Under the pieces are notes generated by a model that was not told where the DNA came from, ran no database searches, and worked only from the letters and a program-made list of their open reading frames with translations. From the NCBI GenBank assembly GCA_963649145.1, contig CAVJGI010000026.1:1-23376 (forward strand): a stretch of 23,376 nucleotides of DNA, read 5' to 3'. Source of the stretch: SVKR01 sp963649145 (GTDB lineage: Bacteria > Bacillota > Clostridia > Oscillospirales > Oscillospiraceae). Of the stretch, positions 1-7,518 are shown one piece after another; within the stretch, counting starts at the first letter, position 1, and each line of letters begins with the position of its first letter. The position numbers and the translations under genes were made by a program.

Positions 1-69
1 TAAATTTTTCTTCTATCAAGTCCACTTTGGGGCTTGACTTTTTATTTGCAGGCTTAACTGTGCCTTTGC

Positions 70-97
70 CTTCTTTCCCCACAGGGGGAAAGAAGGT
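70..97. repeat. Perfect 12-bp-stem hairpin downstream of the glycogen synthase fusion
   Basis: CCTTCTTTCCCC and GGGGAAAGAAGG form a perfect stem around the loop ACAG. It lies past the stop of the minus-strand fusion gene. Neither strand has a T-run directly after it, so it is not a textbook terminator; it may be a 3'-end stabilising structure. A weaker GCGCCG/CGGCGC hairpin at 132-147, followed on the minus strand by TAAAATTTG, is an alternative termination point. I see no gene in 1-156. Confidence 0.4.
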
Positions 98-156
98 CGC
101 GTCCCGCGGACGCGAAACATATCAAATTTTAGCGCCGCGCACGGCGCATTCAACTT

Positions 157-3100
157 TTACTCCTCCCCACGTCCCGCGGACACAAAAACCACCGCGCTGC
201 TCCGCGGCGCAACAACCACCTCCGGCAGCGGTGGGAGCGCGGCGGCGTCGGCGCGGGAGATGCCGCGGAAATCGGCGGGCTGGGGGCGGAGCGTCACGGG
301 GACCTCCCTGCGATTCACGGCGAAGAGCGCGGCTTCCCCGCCGCACCAGCGCAGAACACAGACCGTGTCCGCGCCGTAAGCGGCGAAGGCGGCGTCTCCG
401 CGGCGGAGCGGCGCACTTTCCCGGCGCTGCGCGGCGAGCGCGGCGTAAAACGCGCGGAGCTTGCCGTCCCCGGCGCGGTAAGGCGCGCGGCAGAAGGGGT
501 CGCGGAGACCCTCCATGCCCTCCTCGTCGCCGTAATAGATGCTGGGCATGCCCGGCAGGGCGAACTGGATGGCGGCGGCGAGCCGGACGAGCGCGTCCGC
601 GCGCCGCGCCTGCTCCGGCGTGAGCGCGAAGGCAGCCTGCGCCTCGCGGCCCATATTCGCCCCGTCCGTCCCGGCGCCCAGCACCGTGCGCAGCCGCGCG
701 GTGTCGTGGCTGCCGAGGAGGTTCATCAGGCAGCGGTACATCGGGGGCGGGTAGCGCCGCTTCTGACCCAGCAGAAAATCGGCGAACGCCCCGGCGTCCG
801 TTTTGCCGAGCAGAAAGTCCAGCACCGCGCCGCGCAGGGGATAGTTCATCACCGCGTCCAGTCCCCTGCCGAGGGCGTAAGCGCGCTCCGCACCGTAGCT
901 GACCTTGGTCGTCGCGTCCTCCCAGACCTCGCCGAGGAGCAGCGCGTCGGGCTTTTCCGCCTTCACCGCGCCGCGCATCGCGGCGATGGTCTCGTCCGGC
1001 AGCTCGTCGGCGACGTCCAGCCGCCAGCCGGACGCCCCGCGCCGCAGCCAGTGCCGCAGCACGCTGTCTTCCCCGTCGATGACAAATTTGCGCCAGCTCG
1101 CGTCGTTCTCGTTCACCTCCGGCAGGGTCGGAAAATTCCACCAGCAGCGGTAATCGTCCGGAAAACGGCGGAAATCATACCATGAATAGTAAGGGCTCTC
1201 CTCGCCCTGATACGCGCCGGGACCGGGGTAGCGCCCGTCGCGGTTGAAATAAACGCTGTCCGAGCCCGTGTGGGAGAAGACCCCGTCGAGCAAAACGCGG
1301 ATGCCGAGCCGTTTTGCCGCGGCGCAGAGCGCGGAAAAGTCCGCCTGCGTGCCGAGCATGGGGTCGATGCGCCGATAGTCGGCGGTGTTGTAGCGGTGGT
1401 TGGAGTCGGCTTCAAAAACGGGATTTAAGTAAATGCAGTCCACGCCGAGCGCGGCGAGCGCCGGGAGCCGGTCCGTGATCCCACGGAGCGCGCCGCCGTA
1501 AAAATCATCGGGGTAATAGTCCGGGCGCGTCGTGGCGCGGTATTTCACCGGCTCGTCCCAGCTCTCATGCACCTCGATATTCCGCCCGCGGCGGCGATGG
1601 GCGCGCACGCCCTTTTCGAAGGCGTCCCCGCCCGGCGCGAAGCGGTCCGGGAAGATCTGGTAGAGCACCGCGCCCTCCGCCCAGTCCGGCGTCTCGAACG
1701 CCGGGTCATAGACCGTGACGGCCCAAGGCTTCGCCCCGCCGCAGCCGACGCCGTCGGCGCCGAAGCAGACGTCCCCGCTAAGGCGGAAGAAATAGCGCAG
1801 TAGCCCCGGCTCGCCCGGCGCGGTCAGCTCCGCGGAAAAGGTCCCGTCAGCTTCGCGCGTCATCGGGGTGAGCACCCCGCCGGCGTCCACGGACGCGCCG
1901 TCTAAAAACTCCGCCGCGTGCAGGCGCAGGCGCAGCGTCTCCCCGCAGCGCAGCGCGCCGAAGGGGGCGCGGTCGAGCTCGTCGTTCTCGTCGTGGCGCA
2001 GCGAGCAGCCCTGCGCGGGCAGCATGGAGAGATAGAGCCGCCCATACTCCACCGCGGCGGGCGCGAAGGAATAGTCCCCGCCCATCGCGGTCCGGATGAG
2101 CCGGTCCCGCGCGGGTTTATCGCGCAGCACGGAGAGCGCAAGGTCCACCGTGCGCAGCAGCGTGTCGCGGTCGAAATCATAGAAGGAAAAGCCGTTGCCC
2201 TCGCCCGTGACGCAGTTATAAGGGCGCACCGTGTCGCGCAGACCGCCGACCTCGTGGACGATGGGGAGCGTGCCGTAGCGCATGGCGATGAGCTGGCTGA
2301 GTCCGCAGGGCTCGAACGCCGAGGGCATCAGCAGCAGGTCCGCCCCGGCGTAAATGCGGCGGGAGAGCGGCTCGCTGTAAGCGAGGTAGGCGCAGAGACG
2401 TCCCTTATAGCGCTGCTCAAAGCCGCGCATCGCGTCCTCATAGCCCTTGTCGCCCGTGCCGAGCAGGACGAACGCCGCGCCGCGGTCCATGATCGCGTCG
2501 AGCGCGGAGAGCACGAGGTCAAAGCCCTTCTGCTCCGTCATGCGCGTCACCATCGCGATGAGCGGCGTGTCCTCGCTGACCGCGCTGAGCCCCAGCTCCG
2601 CGAGCAGCGCGCGCTTATTCTCGCGCTTGCCCTCCGGCTGCGCGGCGCTGTAGTGATGCACGATGGCGGGGTCGGCTTCCGGGTCGAAGCTCTCCGTGTC
2701 GAGCCCGTTTAAAATGCCGGAGACTGCCGCGCCGCGGGAGAGCAGCACGTCTTCGAGCCCCTCGCCGAACTGCGGCGTGCAGATCTCGGCGGCGTAGCTG
2801 GGGCTGACGGTGCTGACCCGGTCGGCGAAAAGGCAGCCGGTCTTGAGAAAATTGGCGCAGCCATGGTGGGCGATGCCGTCAATGCCGCACCAGCGCGGGT
2901 CGATGTCCAGCAGGTCGCAGGCGTAATCGAAGCTGAGCCAGCCCTGAAAGGCGATGTTGTGGATCGTGAGCAGCGTTTTAAGCGCGCCCTGCGGCCTGCC
3001 CTGATACTGGGTCTTGATGAGGAACGGCAGCATCGCCGTGTGCCAGTCGTTGCAGTGCAGCACCTCCGGCGAAAAGTCCGGCAGCAGCGGGATCGCCTCC

Positions 3101-3498
3101 AGCACGGCGCGCTGGAAAAAGGCGTACTGCTCCGCCTCCGCGTCCCCGCCGCGGTAAATTTTGTCGCCGAAATAAAACTCGCTGTCGATGAGATACACCA
3201 TCAGCGCGCCGAGGCGCAGCCGCTCGATCCCGGCGTACTGCCGCCGCCAGCCGAGCTGCACGGTGATCTCCGCGAGATGCTCCACCGCCGCGGCGTATTT
3301 TTCCTTGATGCAGCGGTGATAGGGCGTGATGACCCGCGCGTCGAAGCCGAGCGCGCCGAGCGCCTTCGGCAGCGCGCCCGCAACGTCGGCAAGCCCGCCG
3401 GTCTTGCTGAGCGGCGCGCACTCCGCCGCCGCGATGAGCACCCCCGGCAGCGTCTCCCGTCCCTGCATCAGCAAAAGCCTCTCCAGCTCTCCGTTCAT
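157..3498 (-). CDS. glgA: Glycogen synthase (GT5) fused to GH13 alpha-amylase/neopullulanase-like domain
   Basis: An 1113-aa cytoplasmic protein without a signal peptide. Residues 18-495 are an ADP-glucose-dependent glycogen synthase: KTGGLADV at 32-39 binds ADP-glucose, and FEPCGLSQL near 395-403 carries the conserved Glu of the retaining GT-B site. Residues 500-600 look like the beta-sandwich that precedes neopullulanase-type enzymes. Residues 605-1113 are GH13 with all four conserved regions: DGVFSH (738-743), GWRLDVADE (824-832, nucleophile D828), LLGEVWE (854-860, acid/base E857) and GSHDTARL (929-936, D932). Stand-alone GlgA is about 480 aa, so this is a true fusion joining alpha-1,4-glucan synthesis to hydrolysis or transfer in one chain. 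The start is set by AGGAGG 8 nt upstream. The promoter is nearly identical to that of glgB 6.6 kb away. The exact specificity of the amylase half cannot be read from sequence. Confidence 0.95.
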   Translation of the reverse strand: MNGELERLLLMQGRETLPGVLIAAAECAPLSKTGGLADVAGALPKALGALGFDARVITPYHRCIKEKYAAAVEHLAEITVQLGWRRQYAGIERLRLGALMVYLIDSEFYFGDKIYRGGDAEAEQYAFFQRAVLEAIPLLPDFSPEVLHCNDWHTAMLPFLIKTQYQGRPQGALKTLLTIHNIAFQGWLSFDYACDLLDIDPRWCGIDGIAHHGCANFLKTGCLFADRVSTVSPSYAAEICTPQFGEGLEDVLLSRGAAVSGILNGLDTESFDPEADPAIVHHYSAAQPEGKRENKRALLAELGLSAVSEDTPLIAMVTRMTEQKGFDLVLSALDAIMDRGAAFVLLGTGDKGYEDAMRGFEQRYKGRLCAYLAYSEPLSRRIYAGADLLLMPSAFEPCGLSQLIAMRYGTLPIVHEVGGLRDTVRPYNCVTGEGNGFSFYDFDRDTLLRTVDLALSVLRDKPARDRLIRTAMGGDYSFAPAAVEYGRLYLSMLPAQGCSLRHDENDELDRAPFGALRCGETLRLRLHAAEFLDGASVDAGGVLTPMTREADGTFSAELTAPGEPGLLRYFFRLSGDVCFGADGVGCGGAKPWAVTVYDPAFETPDWAEGAVLYQIFPDRFAPGGDAFEKGVRAHRRRGRNIEVHESWDEPVKYRATTRPDYYPDDFYGGALRGITDRLPALAALGVDCIYLNPVFEADSNHRYNTADYRRIDPMLGTQADFSALCAAAKRLGIRVLLDGVFSHTGSDSVYFNRDGRYPGPGAYQGEESPYYSWYDFRRFPDDYRCWWNFPTLPEVNENDASWRKFVIDGEDSVLRHWLRRGASGWRLDVADELPDETIAAMRGAVKAEKPDALLLGEVWEDATTKVSYGAERAYALGRGLDAVMNYPLRGAVLDFLLGKTDAGAFADFLLGQKRRYPPPMYRCLMNLLGSHDTARLRTVLGAGTDGANMGREAQAAFALTPEQARRADALVRLAAAIQFALPGMPSIYYGDEEGMEGLRDPFCRAPYRAGDGKLRAFYAALAAQRRESAPLRRGDAAFAAYGADTVCVLRWCGGEAALFAVNRREVPVTLRPQPADFRGISRADAAALPPLPEVVVAPRSSAVVFVSAGRGEE

Positions 3499-3503
3499 CC
3501 GTC

Positions 3504-3560
3504 CCGCCTCCTGAACTAAGATACCCCATTATACCCCGCCGAGCCCCCGGAACGCAAGGG
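3504..3560 (-). promoter_or_regulatory. Sigma-A promoter and RBS of the glgA fusion, twin of the glgB promoter
   Basis: On the minus strand the -35 is TTGCGT (3557-3552) and the -10 is TATAAT (3533-3528), with an 18-bp spacer. Transcription should begin near 3521, giving a leader of about 22 nt with AGGAGG at 3512-3507. The block CCCTTGCGTTCC, the run TATAATGGGGTATC and the segment TTCAGGAGGCGG are all repeated upstream of glgB. Conservation outside the core boxes suggests a duplicated module or a shared regulator site. Confidence 0.8.
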
Positions 3561-3574
3561 GAAATCGGACGCAA

Positions 3575-3712
3575 ATCCCCCGCCGATAAGCGCATCGGCG
3601 GGGGATCAATCTTAGTATTATATCACGAAAAACGACCGCTGTCTATGGCGTTTCACGCAAATTTAAATTTGCGCGATATGCCATAGACATTCAGCTTTTT
3701 GTGTGTTATGGT
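3575..3712. promoter_or_regulatory. Palindromic back-to-back promoter module with guard hairpin, copy 1
   Basis: The core is an inverted repeat: TGTCTATGGC (3640-3649) matches GCCATAGACA (3680-3689), with the inner perfect palindrome GCAAATTTAAATTTGC (3657-3672). Each arm holds a -35. The plus-strand promoter is TAGACA (3684-3689), 17 bp, TATGGT (3707-3712). The minus-strand promoter is TAGACA (complement of 3640-3645), 17 bp, TATAAT (complement of 3617-3622). About 5 nt past the predicted minus start is a perfect 13-bp-stem hairpin (3575-3606) followed by TTT on the minus strand. The plus promoter serves the small secreted protein at 3832. The minus one faces glgA. Confidence 0.7.
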
Positions 3713-3729
3713 GAAGACGAAATAACGTT

Positions 3730-3793
3730 GGAGGTGATGCCTATGCGTGCGTGAGGGAAGCGAAGAATATGCGTGAGGATTAAGCAAAGAATA
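3730..3793 (+). promoter_or_regulatory. Leader with two micro-ORFs inside a tandem direct repeat
   Basis: The leader of the 3832 gene carries an ideal Shine-Dalgarno, GGAGGTGAT (3730-3738), correctly spaced from ATG CGT GCG TGA (3743-3754), a three-codon ORF (Met-Arg-Ala). An imperfect direct repeat follows: 3749-3769 and 3771-3793 share GCGTGAGG and AAGC.AAGAATA. The second unit contains ATG CGT GAG GAT TAA (3770-3784) without its own Shine-Dalgarno. This could be a translational attenuator or a decayed gene start. Confidence 0.4.
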
Positions 3794-3831
3794 AGAGAAA
3801 ACAATTTTTCGAAAGATGAAAGGAAATGATT

Positions 3832-4215
3832 ATGAAAAAACTTTTTTCCCTGATTTTGGCTTGTTTGATGCTTGCTGCTGTGTCCTGCCCGGCTTTTGCG
3901 GGGTTTGAGGGGGCTTATGCTGCCGGACCTGAAAATGAGGCAGCAGCGGCCCGTGGATATCAACTTTATATGCTCTGCGACGAATACCTTTGCGTAGAGC
4001 CCGGCGGGGCCCGTATGTACCCGTATAAAATTGCCTACAAGGATAATACGGTCAATGATAGCCCGGTAGATGGAGAGGTTATCGTTTATGTCGGTTCCGT
4101 CGCGTGGCGTCATATTGAGATCAGCAACGGACTGTGGAGCGGTGAAAAGGGTTGGGTTCCAAACGCCTCTGTCACGAGCTATTATGTAAGAAGCACGGAA
4201 ACAGTTGCTGAATAA
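3832..4215 (+). CDS. Small secreted protein, possible SH3-like fold
   Basis: 127 aa with a clear signal peptide (MKKLFSLILACLMLAAV, cleavage probably after AFA near residue 23). The mature part of about 100 aa is beta-rich with many aromatic residues, and GEKGWVPNASV near its end resembles the last strands of bacterial SH3 domains that bind cell wall; this is only a resemblance. The start at 3832 is preferred over the in-frame ATG at 3826, because AAGGA lies 7 nt before 3832 but only 2 nt before 3826. Base composition is more AT-rich than in its neighbours. It is transcribed from promoter-module copy 1 and followed by a hairpin. No function is assigned. Confidence 0.75.
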   Translation: MKKLFSLILACLMLAAVSCPAFAGFEGAYAAGPENEAAAARGYQLYMLCDEYLCVEPGGARMYPYKIAYKDNTVNDSPVDGEVIVYVGSVAWRHIEISNGLWSGEKGWVPNASVTSYYVRSTETVAE

Positions 4216-4241
4216 GACAACTGAAACACGCAAACGGATTG

Positions 4242-4274
4242 GGGGCGCGGCTGAAAGCGCCGCGCCCCTTCTTT
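4242..4274 (+). terminator. Probable terminator after the small secreted protein
   Basis: GGGGCGCGGC (4242-4251) pairs with GCCGCGCCCC (4259-4268), followed by TTCTTT. The T-run is interrupted, so termination may be partial and allow read-through into the lipoprotein gene at 4299, for which I see no separate promoter. Confidence 0.55.
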
Positions 4275-4298
4275 GAGTGGGGCTTGGAGGTGATGACC

Positions 4299-6347
4299 AT
4301 GAAAAAACTGCTCATACTCACCCTCGCGCTCGCGCTGCTGACCGGCTGCGGGGTGCAGACGTCGCCCGCGGAGACGCCGGAGGCGACGGCTGTGTCCACG
4401 GTGGTGCGGACCGAGGTGGTCTACCCGCTGCCGGCTCCGGCGGAGCTGGTGGGGCTCGCGCGCGTCGGGGACGCGCTCATCGTCGCGGGCGACGACGGCG
4501 GCGCGCCGGTGCTGGGGATGGTTGATTGGTCGCTGGACGGCGCGCCGTCGCTCGGCGAGACGCGGCTGCTGGACGCGGGCGCGGCGGCGATCTGCGGCGT
4601 CGCGGCGGGTGAGGACGGCTTTTTCGTGCTCACGGCGGCGCTTACCGTCCGCGAATACGCGGCGGACGGCGCGTTTTTGCGCGAGATCGCGCTGCAGGAC
4701 TTCCCCGCCGAGCGCGCGGAGGGGCTTGCGGTGTTCGACGGCGGCTTCGTTGTCTGGGCGGGGAACTATTACGCCCTCACGGACCGGGACGGCGCGCTCA
4801 TTTCACACAGCGCGATGCCCGACGGCTGCCTCGTCGAGTCTGTCTCGCCGACGGCGGCGGGACCCGTGCTCGCGTGGCAGGACATCCCCGCCGCGGCGGG
4901 GCATTTCGTGCTTCTGCCTTCCGGCGCGGAGCTGGAGGCGGCGGGCGCGGACCCGCTCGGCGTCGGGCTCGGAAGCTGGACCGTCGCGCAGGGGCTTGAC
5001 GGCGAATACATAGCGAACGACGGCGCGGACTTTTTTGAGCTGCGCTTCGGCGAGTCCTGCGAGCCGGTATTCCACTGGACCGAAGCCCAGATCGCGCCGG
5101 GGAACTGCACTTACCTCTGCCGCCTCGGTGAAAGCGCTTACGCCTACACCGTCGCGGGCAGCGACGGGCTGCGCCTTGCCCACCTCGCGGAGCGCGTGCA
5201 GGGCGGGCGCAGCACGGTCCGCGTCGCGCTGCTCGGCACGAGCAGCCTGCAAAGCCGCTTTGAGCAGCTGAACGCTGCGGACAGCGAGTATTATTATGAC
5301 TGTGAGTTATACAAGGCGACGGACCTGCCCCGCCTCCGCGCGGAGCTGAGCGGCGCAAATTCGCCGGACCTCGTCGTGTTTACGCATCAGCTTTTCAGCG
5401 ACGAGACGGACGACCGCGTGCTCGACACGAGCTCGAAGTATTTTGAGGATCTCTACCCCTACCTCGACGCCGATGCGGAGCTCGCCCGCGACAGCTTCCT
5501 GCCGGGGCTGCTCCCGGCGCTGGAAACGTGCGGGGAATTGCATGAGATCTGGTCACAGGTGGACATCAGCACGCTTCTGATGCGCGCCTCGGACGCGGCA
5601 GGCGGCGCGTGGCGCACGCCGGAGGACTTCGACCGGCTGTTCGCGGCGCGGGATGATTATGATTACTATGTGTTTACCAATATGCTCATGCCGCCGGAGG
5701 ACGCGGCGGATTTTCTCGGCAGGCTCGGCGCGGCGGTGTTCACGGACCGCTCGGCGGGCTCCGCGCGCTTCGACGACGGCGACTTTGCCGCGCTGCTGGA
5801 GTGGGCGAACGCGCGGCTCATCGGGGAATTTGACCCCCACGATTTGCCCGCGTTCCACGAGGTCATGCTGCTGGGCGCGCAGTACCAGAACTTCCGGAGC
5901 ATCCGGCGCGAGGCGGAGGAAGGGCTCGGCGAGCCGGTGTATTACTCCGGCTACCCGACCGGCAGCGCGCCGGGCAGCTATTACAGCTCGGCGGGCGCGT
6001 GCTACGCCATCCCGTCCCACAGCGCCGAAAAGTCCGGCGCTTGGGAGGCGGTCCGCGCCGCGCTTGATGCGGAGGCGCAGCTCGCAGAGGTCGAGGACGG
6101 TCTCGCGGCAAATTACGACGCCTTCCGCCGCCTCGCCGCGCGGGAGCTCGGCGAGGATACCTGCGCCGCACTGGACGCCCTCCTCCGCAGCACGACCGCC
6201 GCCCTCCGCTATGCCGACGCCCCGCTCTGCACCGCCATCGCCTCCGCCGCGGCGAGCTACCTCTCCGGCGACAAGACCGCCGAAGAAGCCGCCGCGCTCA
6301 TCCAGTCGCGCGCGAGCGTGTATATGGCGGAGAAATATGGGGAATAA
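4299..6347 (+). CDS. Large lipoprotein: N-terminal propeller-like region plus extracellular solute-binding-like domain
   Basis: 682 aa. MKKLLILTLALALLTGC is a type II signal with lipobox LTGC (C17), so the protein should be lipid-anchored outside the membrane. Residues about 35-300 are repetitive beta-strand sequence (GDALIVAG, EDGFFVLT, FDGGFVVWAG) like a beta-propeller. From about residue 304 (STVRVALLG) to the end it resembles family-1 extracellular solute-binding proteins, including the typical tail EEAAALIQSRASVYM. No permease or ATPase gene is adjacent, so it is an orphan binding protein and may be a sensor or envelope factor rather than a transporter subunit. The start is set by GGAGG 8 nt before 4299; the upstream in-frame ATG at 4239 lies before the terminator hairpin and lacks an RBS. 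Confidence 0.85.
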   Translation: MKKLLILTLALALLTGCGVQTSPAETPEATAVSTVVRTEVVYPLPAPAELVGLARVGDALIVAGDDGGAPVLGMVDWSLDGAPSLGETRLLDAGAAAICGVAAGEDGFFVLTAALTVREYAADGAFLREIALQDFPAERAEGLAVFDGGFVVWAGNYYALTDRDGALISHSAMPDGCLVESVSPTAAGPVLAWQDIPAAAGHFVLLPSGAELEAAGADPLGVGLGSWTVAQGLDGEYIANDGADFFELRFGESCEPVFHWTEAQIAPGNCTYLCRLGESAYAYTVAGSDGLRLAHLAERVQGGRSTVRVALLGTSSLQSRFEQLNAADSEYYYDCELYKATDLPRLRAELSGANSPDLVVFTHQLFSDETDDRVLDTSSKYFEDLYPYLDADAELARDSFLPGLLPALETCGELHEIWSQVDISTLLMRASDAAGGAWRTPEDFDRLFAARDDYDYYVFTNMLMPPEDAADFLGRLGAAVFTDRSAGSARFDDGDFAALLEWANARLIGEFDPHDLPAFHEVMLLGAQYQNFRSIRREAEEGLGEPVYYSGYPTGSAPGSYYSSAGACYAIPSHSAEKSGAWEAVRAALDAEAQLAEVEDGLAANYDAFRRLAARELGEDTCAALDALLRSTTAALRYADAPLCTAIASAAASYLSGDKTAEEAAALIQSRASVYMAEKYGE

Positions 6348-6352
6348 GGAGC

Positions 6353-6494
6353 AAAAATCCCCCGCCGACGCGTGCATCGGCGAGGGAACAACCTTAGCAT
6401 TATATCACGCAAATCGACCGCTGTCTATGGCATTTCAAGCAAATTTTTATTTGCGCGAGATGCCATAGACATTCCGCTTTTCGTGTGATATGGT
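6353..6494. promoter_or_regulatory. Palindromic back-to-back promoter module with guard terminator, copy 2
   Basis: About 85% identical by eye to copy 1. TGTCTATGGC (6422-6431) matches GCCATAGACA (6462-6471). The plus promoter is TAGACA (6466-6471), 17 bp, TATGGT (6489-6494), and it serves the lipoprotein gene at 6526. The minus promoter is TAGACA (complement of 6422-6427), 17 bp, TATAAT (complement of 6399-6404). The minus transcript would meet a GC hairpin (6387-6358) ending in TTTTT (6357-6353), a good Rho-independent terminator on that strand. The plus strand has no T-run after the hairpin. Confidence 0.7.
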
Positions 6495-6525
6495 GGTGAT
6501 AAACCAACCGAAAGGAGATTTCGAA

Positions 6526-7482
6526 ATGAACCGCAGAAAGCGTCTATGTCTGTTCCTCCTCACCGCAATCGTGCTGAGCCTCGGCGCGTGCGGGACGGAC
6601 CGCGCCGCGCCCGCGGAGGACCGGGTCCTGCTCGACCTCTCCGGCGAATATATGCCGGGCGGCGGGGACGAGATCACCTACAGCGAGGATTTTGAGGGAA
6701 ACCATTACGGTCCCGCGGATTTCGCGGTCGACGGCGACGCGGTCTATCTGCTCGATACCGCGAAGCGCCGCGTCTATGCGTATGAAAACGGCACGTGCCG
6801 CGCGGTCGAGCTCTCCGACTACGGCGTGGTCGGGACGAAGATAGCGGCGGCGGACGGCACGGCGTATGTGCTCTGCACCAACGCCGTTGTCCTCGTCCTG
6901 CCGGACGGCGGCGAGGGGACCGTGACCGACATCTCCTCCGTCATCCACGGCAAGGCGGTGATCGACTTCAACGCGATCGGAAACGCGCTCTGCATCAGCC
7001 TGTCCGAAGGCGCCGACGGCGCGACGCACAAGCTGGTCTATGAGGACGGCACCTTCCGCGAGGAGGCGGCTTATTTCGACTTTATTTACGACGCGGAGAC
7101 CGTTTATAAGACCAAGCTGGTGAAAAACGGCGGCGCGTTCGGCCACGGCTGCGTCCTCACTGTGGCAAACGTCGACGGAGAAATTCTGGAGACGATCGAG
7201 CTTGCGATGACGGACTGGGTCTACGGCGCGGACTATCTCGGAAAGGACGCAGACGGTCGGAGCCGCGTCATGCTGTTTGGATTTGGGGACGGGGAGGACG
7301 GTCCCAGCGGGGGGAAGAACTCCATCCTGCTCATCGGCGAGGACGGGAGCATTCTCTCGCAGGAGCCGATCCCGGCGCATGACCTGATCCGAGTCGTCGA
7401 CGGAAGGGTATATCAGATGACCGCCGACGAGGGGCGGATCACCATCACGGAGCTCGCCGCGCCCGGCGCGGCGGAGCAGTGA
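6526..7482 (+). CDS. Lipoprotein with propeller-like repeats
   Basis: 318 aa. The N-terminus MNRRKRLCLFLLTAIVL ends in lipobox LGAC (C22), so this is an exported lipoprotein. The rest is a series of short beta-hairpin repeats (DGDAVYLLDTAKRRVYAYE, ADGTAYVLCTN, VVDGRVYQMT) like the blades of a beta-propeller. It resembles the N-terminal half of the 682-aa lipoprotein upstream, without the solute-binding domain. The start at 6526 has AAAGGAG at proper spacing; the in-frame ATG at 6490 overlaps the -10 box of promoter-module copy 2 and cannot be used from that promoter. It is first in an operon with the 7519 gene, 36 nt downstream. No specific function is recognised. Confidence 0.85.
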   Translation: MNRRKRLCLFLLTAIVLSLGACGTDRAAPAEDRVLLDLSGEYMPGGGDEITYSEDFEGNHYGPADFAVDGDAVYLLDTAKRRVYAYENGTCRAVELSDYGVVGTKIAAADGTAYVLCTNAVVLVLPDGGEGTVTDISSVIHGKAVIDFNAIGNALCISLSEGADGATHKLVYEDGTFREEAAYFDFIYDAETVYKTKLVKNGGAFGHGCVLTVANVDGEILETIELAMTDWVYGADYLGKDADGRSRVMLFGFGDGEDGPSGGKNSILLIGEDGSILSQEPIPAHDLIRVVDGRVYQMTADEGRITITELAAPGAAEQ

Positions 7483-7518
7483 GCGCCGGGAACGAGGCAG
7501 AATAGATAAGGAGGAGCT

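Noticed and set aside
122..1141. Long open frames opposite or shifted against the glgA fusion, glgB and other GC-rich genes
   Set aside because: Arg/Ala/Pro-rich translations with no RBS or domain pattern; they are expected by-products of high GC3 in the real genes.
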